Virus record (IMG/VR): IMGVR_UViG_3300036826_000050
Location: 1 to 64,000 of that record
Length of the DNA: 64,000 bases
Strand: one strand, 5' to 3'
Source: a virus
In this document: piece after piece, positions 23,946 to 30,992 of the stretch
How positions within the stretch are numbered: the stretch's first letter is position 1
Layout: each line of letters starts with the position of its first letter
Translations under genes and position numbers: made by a program
Notes under the pieces: generated by a model
The model's database searches: none
Told to the model about the DNA's origin: nothing
What the model saw: only the letters and a program-made list of their open reading frames with translations

Positions 23946-24275
23946 CTATGCCCCGTTGTTGACGGTGACCTCGGCGTTGTCGACATAGTCCCACGCCAGA
24001 TCGTCGTCGCCGTCGAACACGACACCGATGGTATCGTTGCCGTCGCGGTAGACGCAGATGAGGCCGTACTTGTCGTTGATGCGGACTCGATCACCGACAT
24101 CGGGACGGTCCGGGTTCTGCTCGGCCGGCACGTCGGTCGAGAGTACGGTCACGCCCTCGTCCTGCGCCATGACGTGAACGACTCTGCGCGCTTCGTCATC
24201 GCTGACGATGAGCGCGCCTTCGCCGGGGTAGACGCGCATGAGTGCGTCCACGACGGTCTTCTGCCGAAGGTTCAC
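23946..24275 (-). CDS. Hypothetical protein, 109 aa
   Basis: The start is GTG 24275 in a GTGA overlap with the upstream stop. The second half (GDRVRINDKYGLICVYRDGN) looks like a small beta-barrel. Function unknown. Confidence 0.64.
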   Translation of the reverse strand: MNLRQKTVVDALMRVYPGEGALIVSDDEARRVVHVMAQDEGVTVLSTDVPAEQNPDRPDVGDRVRINDKYGLICVYRDGNDTIGVVFDGDDDLAWDYVDNAEVTVNNGA

Positions 24276-24514
24276 TTGACCTTCTCCGACAAGCGGTACG
24301 AGTCACCGCTGTGCTCGACGAGAGTCATGGGCATGCCCCGTCCGCCGACGACGACAGTGTCGCCCAGGTTGGTTTCCTCGATGTAGATCATCGGGACCGG
24401 CTGGCGAGTCTCGGCTTCCTCGCCACTGAGCTGATCCATGATGATGCGAGCGAACTCCGCAGCCGCCGCCGCGCTCAGCTCGATGCGCGCTTGGTTGTTG
24501 TTTACGATGGGCAT
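24272..24514 (-). CDS. Hypothetical protein, 80 aa
   Basis: This is a small protein with an Ala-rich helix (SAAAAAEFARIIMDQL) and a beta-rich C-terminus. No family was recognised. Its stop overlaps the next start. Confidence 0.64.
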   Translation of the reverse strand: MPIVNNNQARIELSAAAAAEFARIIMDQLSGEEAETRQPVPMIYIEETNLGDTVVVGGRGMPMTLVEHSGDSYRLSEKVK

Positions 24515-24515
24515 C

Positions 24516-24821
24516 CTACCGTTCCTCCTTTGTTGGTACGAGTCCGGTACTGCCGCAGTAAGAGCAAGGGAAGTCGCCGGGATGGAGCCGGTCGATCCTG
24601 CTCATGAACGGCGCGTCGGCTACGCTCATGATCTGGAACGACTGATTCAACTCGCGTGGGCAAACTCCCTCGGTGCCGTGACAGCCCCGCACGGGACAGG
24701 GCTGGGTCGGTCCGCAACAGAGCACCTGAAGGTAGCGAAGCCGCGCTTGGAGGTAGCGCCCGCCCTGGCGGACGATCTGCCGACGTACCTCGAACATCGC
24801 GCGGTTATGTTCACCGATCAT
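24516..24821 (-). CDS. Cysteine-rich hypothetical protein, 101 aa
   Basis: Eight cysteines are clustered as LCCGPTQPCPVRGC, VCP and PCSYCGSTG, which suggests one or two zinc sites. No family was recognised. Confidence 0.62.
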   Translation of the reverse strand: MIGEHNRAMFEVRRQIVRQGGRYLQARLRYLQVLCCGPTQPCPVRGCHGTEGVCPRELNQSFQIMSVADAPFMSRIDRLHPGDFPCSYCGSTGLVPTKEER

Positions 24822-24936
24822 CGAGTCTCGCCTCCACTTCCTTGAGGACGCGCTTGCACCAGAAGTACTGATACGTGTTGAACGCGATAGCCGCGACTGA
24901 CATGACGATCGTAGCTATCAGAATCGCGTAGTGCAT
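24811..24936 (-). CDS. Small membrane protein, 41 aa
   Basis: The product begins MHYAILIATIVMSVAAIAF, a single membrane segment, followed by a charged tail. It begins directly after the SLOG-type gene's stop (TGAATG) and overlaps the next gene by 11 bases. Confidence 0.58.
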   Translation of the reverse strand: MHYAILIATIVMSVAAIAFNTYQYFWCKRVLKEVEARLDDR

Positions 24937-25365
24937 TCAGATGACGGTGACATCGACGGGGACACCGAGCTTGCGAGCGATGTTGATAGTCATCCACTCG
25001 CCGCTCCTGTAGAAATGCTCCGACCTGACGAACGCGATCAGTAGGTCCGCTCCCTCGACCATGAGGTTGTTGCGGATACGGTACGGCTCGTTGCCGGACG
25101 GGCAGCGAATGATCGTTGCGCGCGGTGCGAGTTCCTCAACGAGGTCGGCGTTGTGAGGCGCGGCCGGGACGTACAGCTCAACGATCAGGACATCGCCCAT
25201 GATCGCTTGGCGGGCAGCGATGGTATCGACGCCGTGCGCGCAACCCGAGCGCCAGGTGTCGAGCGTCGCATTCCGCTCTTGGTAGTCCTGTTGTTCCAAC
25301 CGCTCAACGACGGGGAACTCCTGTTGTCGAGTTAGCTCACTTGGTCCGGTGAACGCTACGATCAT
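24937..25365 (-). CDS. SLOG/DprA-like Rossmann nucleotide-binding protein
   Basis: This 142-residue protein has the layout of the SLOG superfamily: FTGPSELTRQQ at the N-terminus, a RSGCAHGVDTIAA helix-start motif, ELYVPAAPHN, IIRC and YRIRNNLMVEGADLLIAF, ending in SGEWMTINIARKLG. SLOG domains bind nucleotides or nucleotide-derived signals; DprA relatives bind ssDNA. In a phage accessory region it could sense or neutralise a host signal, which is speculative. It heads its operon, with the start-associated hairpin at 25372-25387. Confidence 0.75.
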   Translation of the reverse strand: MIVAFTGPSELTRQQEFPVVERLEQQDYQERNATLDTWRSGCAHGVDTIAARQAIMGDVLIVELYVPAAPHNADLVEELAPRATIIRCPSGNEPYRIRNNLMVEGADLLIAFVRSEHFYRSGEWMTINIARKLGVPVDVTVI

Positions 25366-25371
25366 ACCGTT

Positions 25372-25387
25372 TGACCTCCTTGGGTCA
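25372..25387 (-). promoter_or_regulatory. Start-associated hairpin holding the ribosome-binding site
   Basis: On the minus strand TGACC-CAAGGA-GGTCA gives a five-base-pair stem with the AAGGAGG ribosome site in the loop and 3' arm, six bases before ATG 25365. Confidence 0.6.
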
Positions 25388-25418
25388 TAGCTTGATGAAC
25401 AGGTACGGCGTCGGGGTA

Positions 25419-25450
25419 GTCTAGCGCGCGCTGGATGACGCGCGCTAGAC
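25419..25450. terminator. Perfect 12-bp hairpin overlapping a promoter-like box
   Basis: The arms gtctagcgcgcg (25419-25430) and its exact complement (25439-25450) enclose the loop ctggatga. It follows the stop of the 72-residue gene at 25459 and precedes the SLOG-type gene. On the minus strand the 3' arm reads CGCGCGCTAGAC, then T, matching the promoter-like box seen at other operon heads, so terminator and promoter may be combined. Confidence 0.65.
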
Positions 25451-25458
25451 CCCTTGGT

Positions 25459-25677
25459 TCAGGCGGCGGCGGCTTCCTGGTCGCGTCCTGCGATCCAGTT
25501 CATCGCCTCAGGTCGCAGGCTATCGCGACTGCCCACCATCGTCGAGTACATGACCTTGTTACCGTCATTCGACAGGACGGCGAGGGTCCAGAGATCATCG
25601 CGCTGCGCGATGCCGGCGATGATGTGCTCGACACCGGAGTCCGATTGTACGACCTCGATGTAAATGTTACTTGTCAA
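25459..25677 (-). CDS. Hypothetical protein, 72 aa
   Basis: The start is TTG 25677, because GGGAGGTG lies six bases upstream; an ATG at 25695 overlaps that ribosome site. The product (MTSNIYIEVVQSDSG at its start) is a small beta-rich protein with an Ala tail. No family was recognised. Confidence 0.62.
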   Translation of the reverse strand: MTSNIYIEVVQSDSGVEHIIAGIAQRDDLWTLAVLSNDGNKVMYSTMVGSRDSLRPEAMNWIAGRDQEAAAA

Positions 25678-25691
25678 CTTTTCACCTCCCT

Positions 25692-26780
25692 TCATGATCC
25701 GATTTCCGGAGTGCGTCGTAGGCCGCGCGACGGGTTGCCGTGAAGGTTCGCCTCGGCTCCGGCACGCGCGCCCGCATTGCGGGCTGACCAGTCGATCTTG
25801 CGAGTGTCGGTCTTGTAGCGGACCGGCTTGCGTCGCGCGACGCAACGCGGACGCGAGCACTTCGGGTCGTTGCACTTGGCCGTGTGACAGTTGTCGCACT
25901 CGCAGTTGGCCGGGTGCGGCCGCAGGTCAGGGAAGAACTCCCAGAGCGCCTCCTTGACGAGCGCGTTGATATCTCGGAGCGCGAGCGCCGCCGAGTTGCC
26001 GGTGTGGGCGGCATCGTACGACTGCTCGCTCTCGCGCCTCATGCGAGCGAGGCGACTGTCGATCTCGTAGGCGAAGCCGGCAGCGAAGTGCTCGCGGTAC
26101 GTCTTAACGTTCGTGTACGTCTGCGGCCTGCCGGTTTCCTTGCACCAGGCGCGGTAGCGGCGGACCAAGCGCTCGCTGAGCAGAAAGCGCTCGCGACAGA
26201 AGTGCTTCCAGTCGGCGCGCTCGCGCGGGAAGGCAACGCCGGGGTTGGGGTCCTCGATGTGGCCAGCCTCGATGAGGCGGCGGGTGACGGTGTCCCAGCC
26301 GTACCCGGCCTCGCGCATCGCGGCGAGGTTCTCCTCAAGGCTCAGCGACTCCTGCGGGCGCGGGTCGGCCTTGGACGTCAGCTGGAGTAGCAGGCTCGTG
26401 AAGAGCATGTCGAAGTAGTCGATGTCGGCCTCCATGCCGACCACCGGGATCGTCTTCTGGTTCAGGTCCCAGTGCTTCGATACCGAGATCACGCGACAGT
26501 GTCGCGCGGTCGCGCCCCAGAGCGTCCAGCACGCCGCCCTGAGCCAGGACTCGTGCGTATCCGACCACCAGCTGAAGTCGAACTCGCGCTTGACGGGAAG
26601 GATGTTCTGTCCCTCCTTCGCCATCTCAACTTCCCACGACTCAATCGCGTAGGCGGTCATGAGTTCGTCGGCCTTCTGCCGGAAGACCTCGGCCTCCGCG
26701 TCACCGACCGCCGAGTCGTTGGCCTTGGCGAGCAGCTTGCGGACCGTCTCAAGCATCTTGTTCTTACGTTCGTCCGTCAT
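25692..26780 (-). CDS. DUF2786-containing protein with C-terminal cysteine cluster
   Basis: The N-terminal 50 residues (NKMLETVRKLLAKANDSAVG, then a Q-x-A-x-E-L-M helix) fit the DUF2786 domain, found in many phage and plasmid proteins of unknown function, usually followed by a helical DUF7168-type region as here. Near the C-terminus CECDNCHTAKC and CSRPRC form a six-cysteine metal cluster, which is not typical as far as I recall. A nucleic-acid role is possible. A ribosome site AAGGAGG within a weak start-associated hairpin precedes ATG 26780. Confidence 0.78.
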   Translation of the reverse strand: MTDERKNKMLETVRKLLAKANDSAVGDAEAEVFRQKADELMTAYAIESWEVEMAKEGQNILPVKREFDFSWWSDTHESWLRAACWTLWGATARHCRVISVSKHWDLNQKTIPVVGMEADIDYFDMLFTSLLLQLTSKADPRPQESLSLEENLAAMREAGYGWDTVTRRLIEAGHIEDPNPGVAFPRERADWKHFCRERFLLSERLVRRYRAWCKETGRPQTYTNVKTYREHFAAGFAYEIDSRLARMRRESEQSYDAAHTGNSAALALRDINALVKEALWEFFPDLRPHPANCECDNCHTAKCNDPKCSRPRCVARRKPVRYKTDTRKIDWSARNAGARAGAEANLHGNPSRGLRRTPEIGS

Positions 26781-26810
26781 GTTACTTTGACCTCCTTGGG
26801 TCGCTTGCGT

Positions 26811-27530
26811 TTAGAGGATCGGCTGGGAGTAGTCGTACTTGTCGGTGTCTTCGACGTCACCGGCAGGGTCGAGTCCCGCGTCGCTGATCGCGCGGCGAGC
26901 CGCGCTGACGCGACGCTTCCACTCGTCCTCCTCATGCCAGTAGCCGCCGCAGACCGGGCCGATGGAGAGCGCGCGGCTGATCCGGTTCGTGAGCCGGAGG
27001 CCGCATCGTGAGCAACATCCGATCTCAGCGCCGTAGCGGTGGGCGCACTCCCAGGCCCCCGCCTCCTTGATCTTGCTGACGATACTGAGCGCCGACTTGA
27101 ACGGTATCTCACTCTCGTCGGGGCCATGCTCGACGTAGAGCTTGAAGTAGTTGGGGTTGCGGGTCCCGCGCCAGAGGCGGTAGAACCGCAGCTCACCGTC
27201 CTCGTTCTCGATGGCGTACCGGCCGGTGGGCAGGTCATCCGCTGACGGGACGGTCGCGCTCGCGCCGCCGCGCTGAACGTTACGCTCGCGCGGTAGCTGC
27301 GGGAACGTCAGTAGGTGCTCGATCCAGCGGCTCGCGGTCGGCTTGTCGAGGTCGGCCGCGCGCTCCTTGAGGTCCGCGATTGCGGCGGCGTACTCTTCGT
27401 CAGTCGCGGCGAGGACCTTGGGGGACTGACGGAGGTCGCGCTCATCGAGCAGGTCGGTGAGGAACTTCAGCTGAGGCGCGGTGATTCCATTCTCGGCGGC
27501 GAACTCAGCGGGCACAGGCGTCCTTCTCAT
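26811..27530 (-). CDS. Protein with DUF6011-like zinc finger, 239 aa
   Basis: The N-terminal part is helical (LKFLTDLLDERDLRQ). The middle has GRYAIENEDGELRFYRLWRG, a small beta domain. The C-terminal CSRCGLRLTNRISRALSIGP plus VCGGYW fits the DUF6011 zinc knuckle. Such proteins are widespread in actinophages and unexplained. It heads its operon, with the hairpin at 27538-27553. Confidence 0.74.
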   Translation of the reverse strand: MRRTPVPAEFAAENGITAPQLKFLTDLLDERDLRQSPKVLAATDEEYAAAIADLKERAADLDKPTASRWIEHLLTFPQLPRERNVQRGGASATVPSADDLPTGRYAIENEDGELRFYRLWRGTRNPNYFKLYVEHGPDESEIPFKSALSIVSKIKEAGAWECAHRYGAEIGCCSRCGLRLTNRISRALSIGPVCGGYWHEEDEWKRRVSAARRAISDAGLDPAGDVEDTDKYDYSQPIL

Positions 27531-27537
27531 CTTACTT

Positions 27538-27553
27538 GATCCTCCTTAGGATC
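27538..27553 (-). promoter_or_regulatory. Start-associated hairpin holding the ribosome-binding site
   Basis: On the minus strand GATCCT-AAGG-AGGATC forms a six-base-pair stem with a four-base loop; the ribosome site AAGGAGG spans loop and 3' arm. ATG 27530 follows eight bases later. Confidence 0.62.
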
Positions 27554-27586
27554 GGCTTGATTAGCGGGGCGGTTCCCCTACGGGGG

Positions 27587-27598
27587 AGTATAGCGCGG
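27587..27598 (-). promoter_or_regulatory. Promoter-like box ACCGCGCTATACT
   Basis: On the minus strand TATACT follows CCAGCAAGAACCGCGC. It belongs to the family of CGCGCTAnnCT boxes and lies 57 bases before ATG 27530. Confidence 0.52.
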
Positions 27599-27655
27599 TT
27601 CTTGCTGGTAGCCTGCCCTGCGGGCGAAACTCGTGGCCACAGCCCAGAACGAGGC

Positions 27656-27698
27656 GGGGCCGCCAAGGGGAGGAACGTCAGCCAGCCCTGGCGGCCCC
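27656..27698. terminator. Hairpin after the 27759 gene
   Basis: The ten-base arms ggggccgcca (27656-27665) and tggcggcccc (27689-27698) form a GC-rich stem. It lies between the stop of the preceding minus-strand gene and the next promoter-like box, so it is probably a terminator. No T-tract is present. Confidence 0.5.
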
Positions 27699-27758
27699 AC
27701 GGGGCGGGGCCACCCGACTCTGGCGGGCGAGCCGGGCAGCCCCACGTCTTGCGAGGAC

Positions 27759-28007
27759 TTACCGAATGTCTACGATGTCCTTCACCCTCACGGTCCTCAG
27801 TCCGCCCTTCGATGAGATGAACTGAATGAGGTCATCCTTGCGCTCGCCGTGAGAGTCAGTCGGTCCGGCGGGAAGCCAGCGCCGGACCGACGTGACGTGG
27901 TGTTCCCCTTCGACCATCGGCATGCGGGTTCCGTCGCCGCGTGTATGGTGAGGAGATATGACGTAGACCTTTCTGCCCTTGAGCAGATGGTAGTTGCGCT
28001 CGGTCAG
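27759..28007 (-). CDS. Hypothetical protein, up to 82 aa, start uncertain (possible CTG)
   Basis: The frame stays open and reads like protein (ERNYHLLKGRKVYVISPHHT, then RWLPAGPTDSHGERKDDLIQ). It has no ATG, GTG or TTG until codon 29 (ATG 27923). A CTG at 28007 overlaps the upstream stop as CTGA, exactly where a coupled start would be expected. Either CTG is used or the gene is the shorter 54-residue form. Function unknown. Confidence 0.5.
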   Translation of the reverse strand: MTERNYHLLKGRKVYVISPHHTRGDGTRMPMVEGEHHVTSVRRWLPAGPTDSHGERKDDLIQFISSKGGLRTVRVKDIVDIR

Positions 28008-28618
28008 TCCTCGCTTGAAGGGCGGGAGCGACGGCGCTTGCCGGCGGTCTTGGGCTTGTCGGCCGTCTTGGTCGCCGTGCCGGACTTGGAGCGCGAGCGC
28101 TTGGGCTTGGGGGCCTCCTCCTGCTCGTCCTCGTCCTCCATGTCCTCGTCCTCGTCGTCAGCGCCGCCGTTGCTCGTGTAGATGCGGCCCTCGACGTCAG
28201 CGCCGCCCTCGGCCGCCAGCTCCTTGGCCTCGGCGACGGTGATCCCGAGCGACGTGGCGATGGAGTACCAGGCGACGCCCGCGTTGCGGGCCTCGGCCAC
28301 CGACTCCGGATCGTCGGTCAGGCCCTCGACCTTGGCGTTCGTGAGGCGGGCGATGTGCGGTCGCAGCTGGGCGCCGTTGAAGCCGAGTTCCTCCTGGACC
28401 TCGACCCAGGTGGCGCCTTCCTCGCGCATGTCGGCCGCGCGCTGGGCGATGTCCTCGGTGATCCGTCGGCGCGTCGATGCCGGCTCGTCGTCCTCGTCCT
28501 CGTCATCCTCGTCCTCGTCAGCCTCGGCCTCGGCGGCCTTGGCCTTCGCCCGACGGGATGTCCCGGTCTTCTTGGCGGCGGCGGTATCCGCTGCCTTCTT
28601 CCTACGTGCCTGGGGCAT
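28004..28618 (-). CDS. DNA-binding-like protein with two helix-turn-helix units and charged tails (paralogue of 36063-36539)
   Basis: This 204-residue protein has a basic, then acidic N-terminal tail. Two short helical units follow: TWVEVQEELGFNGAQLRPHI (about residues 75-94) and GVAWYSIATSLGITVAEAKE. A GRIYTS strand comes next, and the protein ends in a Lys/Arg/Ser-rich tail. The same order is seen in the 158-residue gene at 36063-36539 (FNGATLRPHIAKH, AWYSIADALG, SRVYRA). These look like helix-turn-helix repeats with histone-like tails, suggesting a regulator or nucleoid-type protein. Not assigned to a family. Confidence 0.72.
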   Translation of the reverse strand: MPQARRKKAADTAAAKKTGTSRRAKAKAAEAEADEDEDDEDEDDEPASTRRRITEDIAQRAADMREEGATWVEVQEELGFNGAQLRPHIARLTNAKVEGLTDDPESVAEARNAGVAWYSIATSLGITVAEAKELAAEGGADVEGRIYTSNGGADDEDEDMEDEDEQEEAPKPKRSRSKSGTATKTADKPKTAGKRRRSRPSSED

Positions 28619-28676
28619 TAGCCCTCCTTTGTTACGGTGCCCACCCCCTTGGCAGGCTCCCTATTGGCATAGCCGA

Positions 28677-29339
28677 CTATACTGGAAACTCTTTGAGAAG
28701 TCTAGCGATCCGTTCGGACAAACGTTCGGCCTGGACAGAGGCACCGATGATGGAGCCTGCGTCCTCTGCGAAGAACGTCAGCTCATGCATGAGTCGTTCA
28801 GCATCGGCTCGTGTCTTGATCTCCAGTATGACCTCGCGCGGAGAAAGTGCGTGGACGCTCAGGATTTGCAGGACGCGCGCGATACCGTCATCATTGAGCC
28901 GGTTGTACGCAACGAGCCAGGAGACCATCATGCGACAAAGATCGCCGGTTGTCTCGATTGTTGGCAGACTCTCAGCCTGAGTCGAAGGCGTCTGGTCTGA
29001 TCGCTTACCAACGGGCATGGGCGCGGGCTTGAGCTTACGCGGACTCCAAGTGAGCGGATGTTCAGCGACGGGTCGGCCCTGGGCGTCGAGGATCACTTGC
29101 CAGAAGCCTGTCCTGCGGATACCGTCCGCCGCCTGGACCAGGGCTGTCCTCACAACCCCATCCGCGCTCGGGACGAGGGTGACGTGAAGGTTCCGGCGCG
29201 TGACCCAGAAGCGCCTCATGACCAGTAGCTTGACGCCCGGCCCGACGACCCGCATCAAGCTATCAGTCTGCTCGTTGAACTCGAAGTCCTTGCCGGGTCG
29301 GAGGCCGAACCTGAGCAGAGTGTCGTACAGGTACGGCAT
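28677..29339 (-). CDS. Hypothetical protein, 220 aa
   Basis: This is a soluble protein with a beta-rich N-terminal half and a helical C-terminal half (SERIARLLKEF at the end). No catalytic motif or family was recognised. It directly follows the 159-residue gene. Confidence 0.68.
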   Translation of the reverse strand: MPYLYDTLLRFGLRPGKDFEFNEQTDSLMRVVGPGVKLLVMRRFWVTRRNLHVTLVPSADGVVRTALVQAADGIRRTGFWQVILDAQGRPVAEHPLTWSPRKLKPAPMPVGKRSDQTPSTQAESLPTIETTGDLCRMMVSWLVAYNRLNDDGIARVLQILSVHALSPREVILEIKTRADAERLMHELTFFAEDAGSIIGASVQAERLSERIARLLKEFPV

Positions 29340-29819
29340 CTACCCGTAGATCATGAGCCAGCGTTCGTCGTCATCGGTCGCGGAGGCGGGATGCTCTGTC
29401 GCGAACCGCTCCCATGTCGGTCGGCCGAGCGCCTTGGCGCAACGAATGATATCGTCGGCCGAGTACAGGACGCGGGTGGCGCCGACATCCTCCATGCAGA
29501 AGCGGTCGATGTTGTACGCGAGGTCGTTCCATGCGGGCGTATTGTCGAACAACCAGGTGACGTTTACGAACCCCATGTACGACGGATCGCCTTCGTCAGA
29601 GAACGAGCGCCAGCGGACGCGCGCCTCCTCAGGGATCATGTGCTCGGTGAGGCTCGTGTCCATGAAGATCGTTCGGCCGACGATGCGCTCGAACGACGAC
29701 TCTGTCTCTGCGGCGTGGACGCGCAGCTGGCCCCAGCCGGTTCGCCCCGGCTCGCCGGCAATCTCTGCGCCGTCGGCGGTGATGACCCAGCCGACCTCGC
29801 GGTTCATGAGGTCAGGCAT
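29340..29819 (-). CDS. Hypothetical protein, 159 aa
   Basis: This is an acidic, Trp-rich soluble protein. No known motif is visible. It overlaps the 73-residue gene by eight bases and abuts the next gene's start. Confidence 0.68.
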   Translation of the reverse strand: MPDLMNREVGWVITADGAEIAGEPGRTGWGQLRVHAAETESSFERIVGRTIFMDTSLTEHMIPEEARVRWRSFSDEGDPSYMGFVNVTWLFDNTPAWNDLAYNIDRFCMEDVGATRVLYSADDIIRCAKALGRPTWERFATEHPASATDDDERWLMIYG

Positions 29820-30033
29820 ACTTCCCGCCCAGCTTGCTCAGGCCCGGTACGACGAGCTTGTTGACCGTCACGCGCGTGCCGAGTAGCTCTATGCCGTGAA
29901 GCGGAGCGTTGCGGTCGATGACTCCGAACACGACATCGCCGAGAATCTCGGCATCGTTCTCGTTCGGCGGCGGGTCATTCTCGTCGGACGTCATCGGCAC
30001 GGCGAGGTAGATGATCGCGTACTTGGTGACCAT
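29812..30033 (-). CDS. Hypothetical protein, 73 aa
   Basis: This is a small protein with a hydrophobic N-terminus (MVTKYAIIYLAVPM) that is too short for a confident membrane segment. Unknown function. It starts on the base after the upstream stop. Confidence 0.6.
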   Translation of the reverse strand: MVTKYAIIYLAVPMTSDENDPPPNENDAEILGDVVFGVIDRNAPLHGIELLGTRVTVNKLVVPGLSKLGGKYA

Positions 30034-30372
30034 CTACTCCACCACCATGAGTTCTTCGCACTTGCCGGTCGCGGCGTTCCACTCCGGCTCCGGGTCGCCA
30101 TCGGGTCCGGGGATCATCCGGCCCTCCTTGAACTCCCACTCGCTTGTCGAGTATTCCTCGACGCTGCCCTCTCCGTACTTGATCTTGATCGACGGCGGGT
30201 TCATGATCGACTGGCCGGTGTTGTCGTCGACGTCACCCTCGAAGTCGCTGATCTCGATGACCTCGGCGATGTTCCAGTTCGGCGTCGGCGGGTCCTCATA
30301 GAACCTCACCTTGGTGCCGACCTTGATCTCCTTGCCCTCGAAGTCGAGGACTGTTACTGTGAACTCGGTCAT
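30034..30372 (-). CDS. Hypothetical protein, 112 aa
   Basis: This is an acidic beta-rich protein; the N-terminal VTVLDFEGKEIKVGTKVRFY suggests an SH3-like barrel. No family was recognised. ATGA overlap with the 79-residue gene. Confidence 0.65.
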   Translation of the reverse strand: MTEFTVTVLDFEGKEIKVGTKVRFYEDPPTPNWNIAEVIEISDFEGDVDDNTGQSIMNPPSIKIKYGEGSVEEYSTSEWEFKEGRMIPGPDGDPEPEWNAATGKCEELMVVE

Positions 30373-30608
30373 AGCTTCCTTTCATAGTCGCGCTTGATAC
30401 GTTCGTCCGCGAGGCGGAATGCCTCTGTTACTTTGGCGAGGCCCTCGTACATCATCCGCCGCTCGCGCTCGCTGAGTCCTGGGTACTCCAACGGGCACTC
30501 GACCGACACGGTGCGCGTCTTATTGATCATGTCCGTGAAGTCTCGGACTTTGATCGTACGCGGAGGACCCTCATGTTTCCTCCCCAGTCTTGCTAGATAC
30601 TTTCGCAT
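30369..30608 (-). CDS. Hypothetical protein, 79 aa
   Basis: ATG 30608 was chosen because AAAGGAAGGAG precedes it; an upstream extension covers the promoter-like box. The protein has a basic N-terminus (RKYLARLGRKHEG) and a helical C-terminus. Unknown function. First gene of its operon. Confidence 0.64.
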   Translation of the reverse strand: MRKYLARLGRKHEGPPRTIKVRDFTDMINKTRTVSVECPLEYPGLSERERRMMYEGLAKVTEAFRLADERIKRDYERKL

Positions 30609-30646
30609 ACTCCTTCCTTTGTTGTACGTTCCCCGACCTACCCGAA

Positions 30647-30658
30647 AGACTAGCGCGG
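30647..30658 (-). promoter_or_regulatory. Promoter-like box TTCCGCGCTAGTCT
   Basis: On the minus strand TAGTCT follows CAACAGCTTCCGCGC. It is a member of the CGCGCTAnnCT family, 39 bases before ATG 30608. Confidence 0.48.
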
Positions 30659-30680
30659 AAGCTGTTGCGCAGCTTGATCT

Positions 30681-30702
30681 GACATCGCGGATTCGCGTTG
30701 TC
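30681..30702. terminator. Hairpin after the 30706 gene
   Basis: The minus-strand arms GACATCGCG and CGCGTTGTC pair with one central mismatch around the loop GATT. It is placed just after the stop of the 44-residue membrane gene and before the next promoter-like box. Confidence 0.45.
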
Positions 30703-30705
30703 ACG

Positions 30706-30840
30706 TCAGACCTCCCCGAATATCAGCAGCCACAGTAACCCGAGCGCAACGGCGACGAGGACGATGACCGCGACGATCTGAAGCGGAAGTGGTAAGTGAT
30801 CCCAGAGAATGTCGCTCAGCAGAAGAGGATGAGTGTGCAT
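30706..30840 (-). CDS. Small membrane protein, 44 aa
   Basis: The start is ATG 30840, inside the previous gene (25-base overlap). One membrane segment is seen (LQIVAVIVLVAVALGLLWLL). No clear ribosome site, so the call rests on the hydrophobic profile and tight packing. Confidence 0.45.
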   Translation of the reverse strand: MHTHPLLLSDILWDHLPLPLQIVAVIVLVAVALGLLWLLIFGEV

Positions 30841-30938
30841 GCGAGGATGACGTTGATGAGGATTGAGATTATCAGAACCAGGTACAGCAAGCTTGCGCTA
30901 AGTCCGGGCTTGCCTCCGTTGTAAGGATCGGGGTACAT
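30816..30938 (-). CDS. Small membrane protein, 40 aa
   Basis: ATG 30938 is preceded by AAGGGAGG. The product starts MYPDPYNGGKPG and continues as one membrane segment (SLLYLVLIISILINVILACT). Function unknown. Confidence 0.55.
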   Translation of the reverse strand: MYPDPYNGGKPGLSASLLYLVLIISILINVILACTLILFC

Positions 30939-30992
30939 GAACCTCCCTTGGGACAGCTGAGGGCGAGCGGTTGCCCGCCCGCCCTCCGCTTG

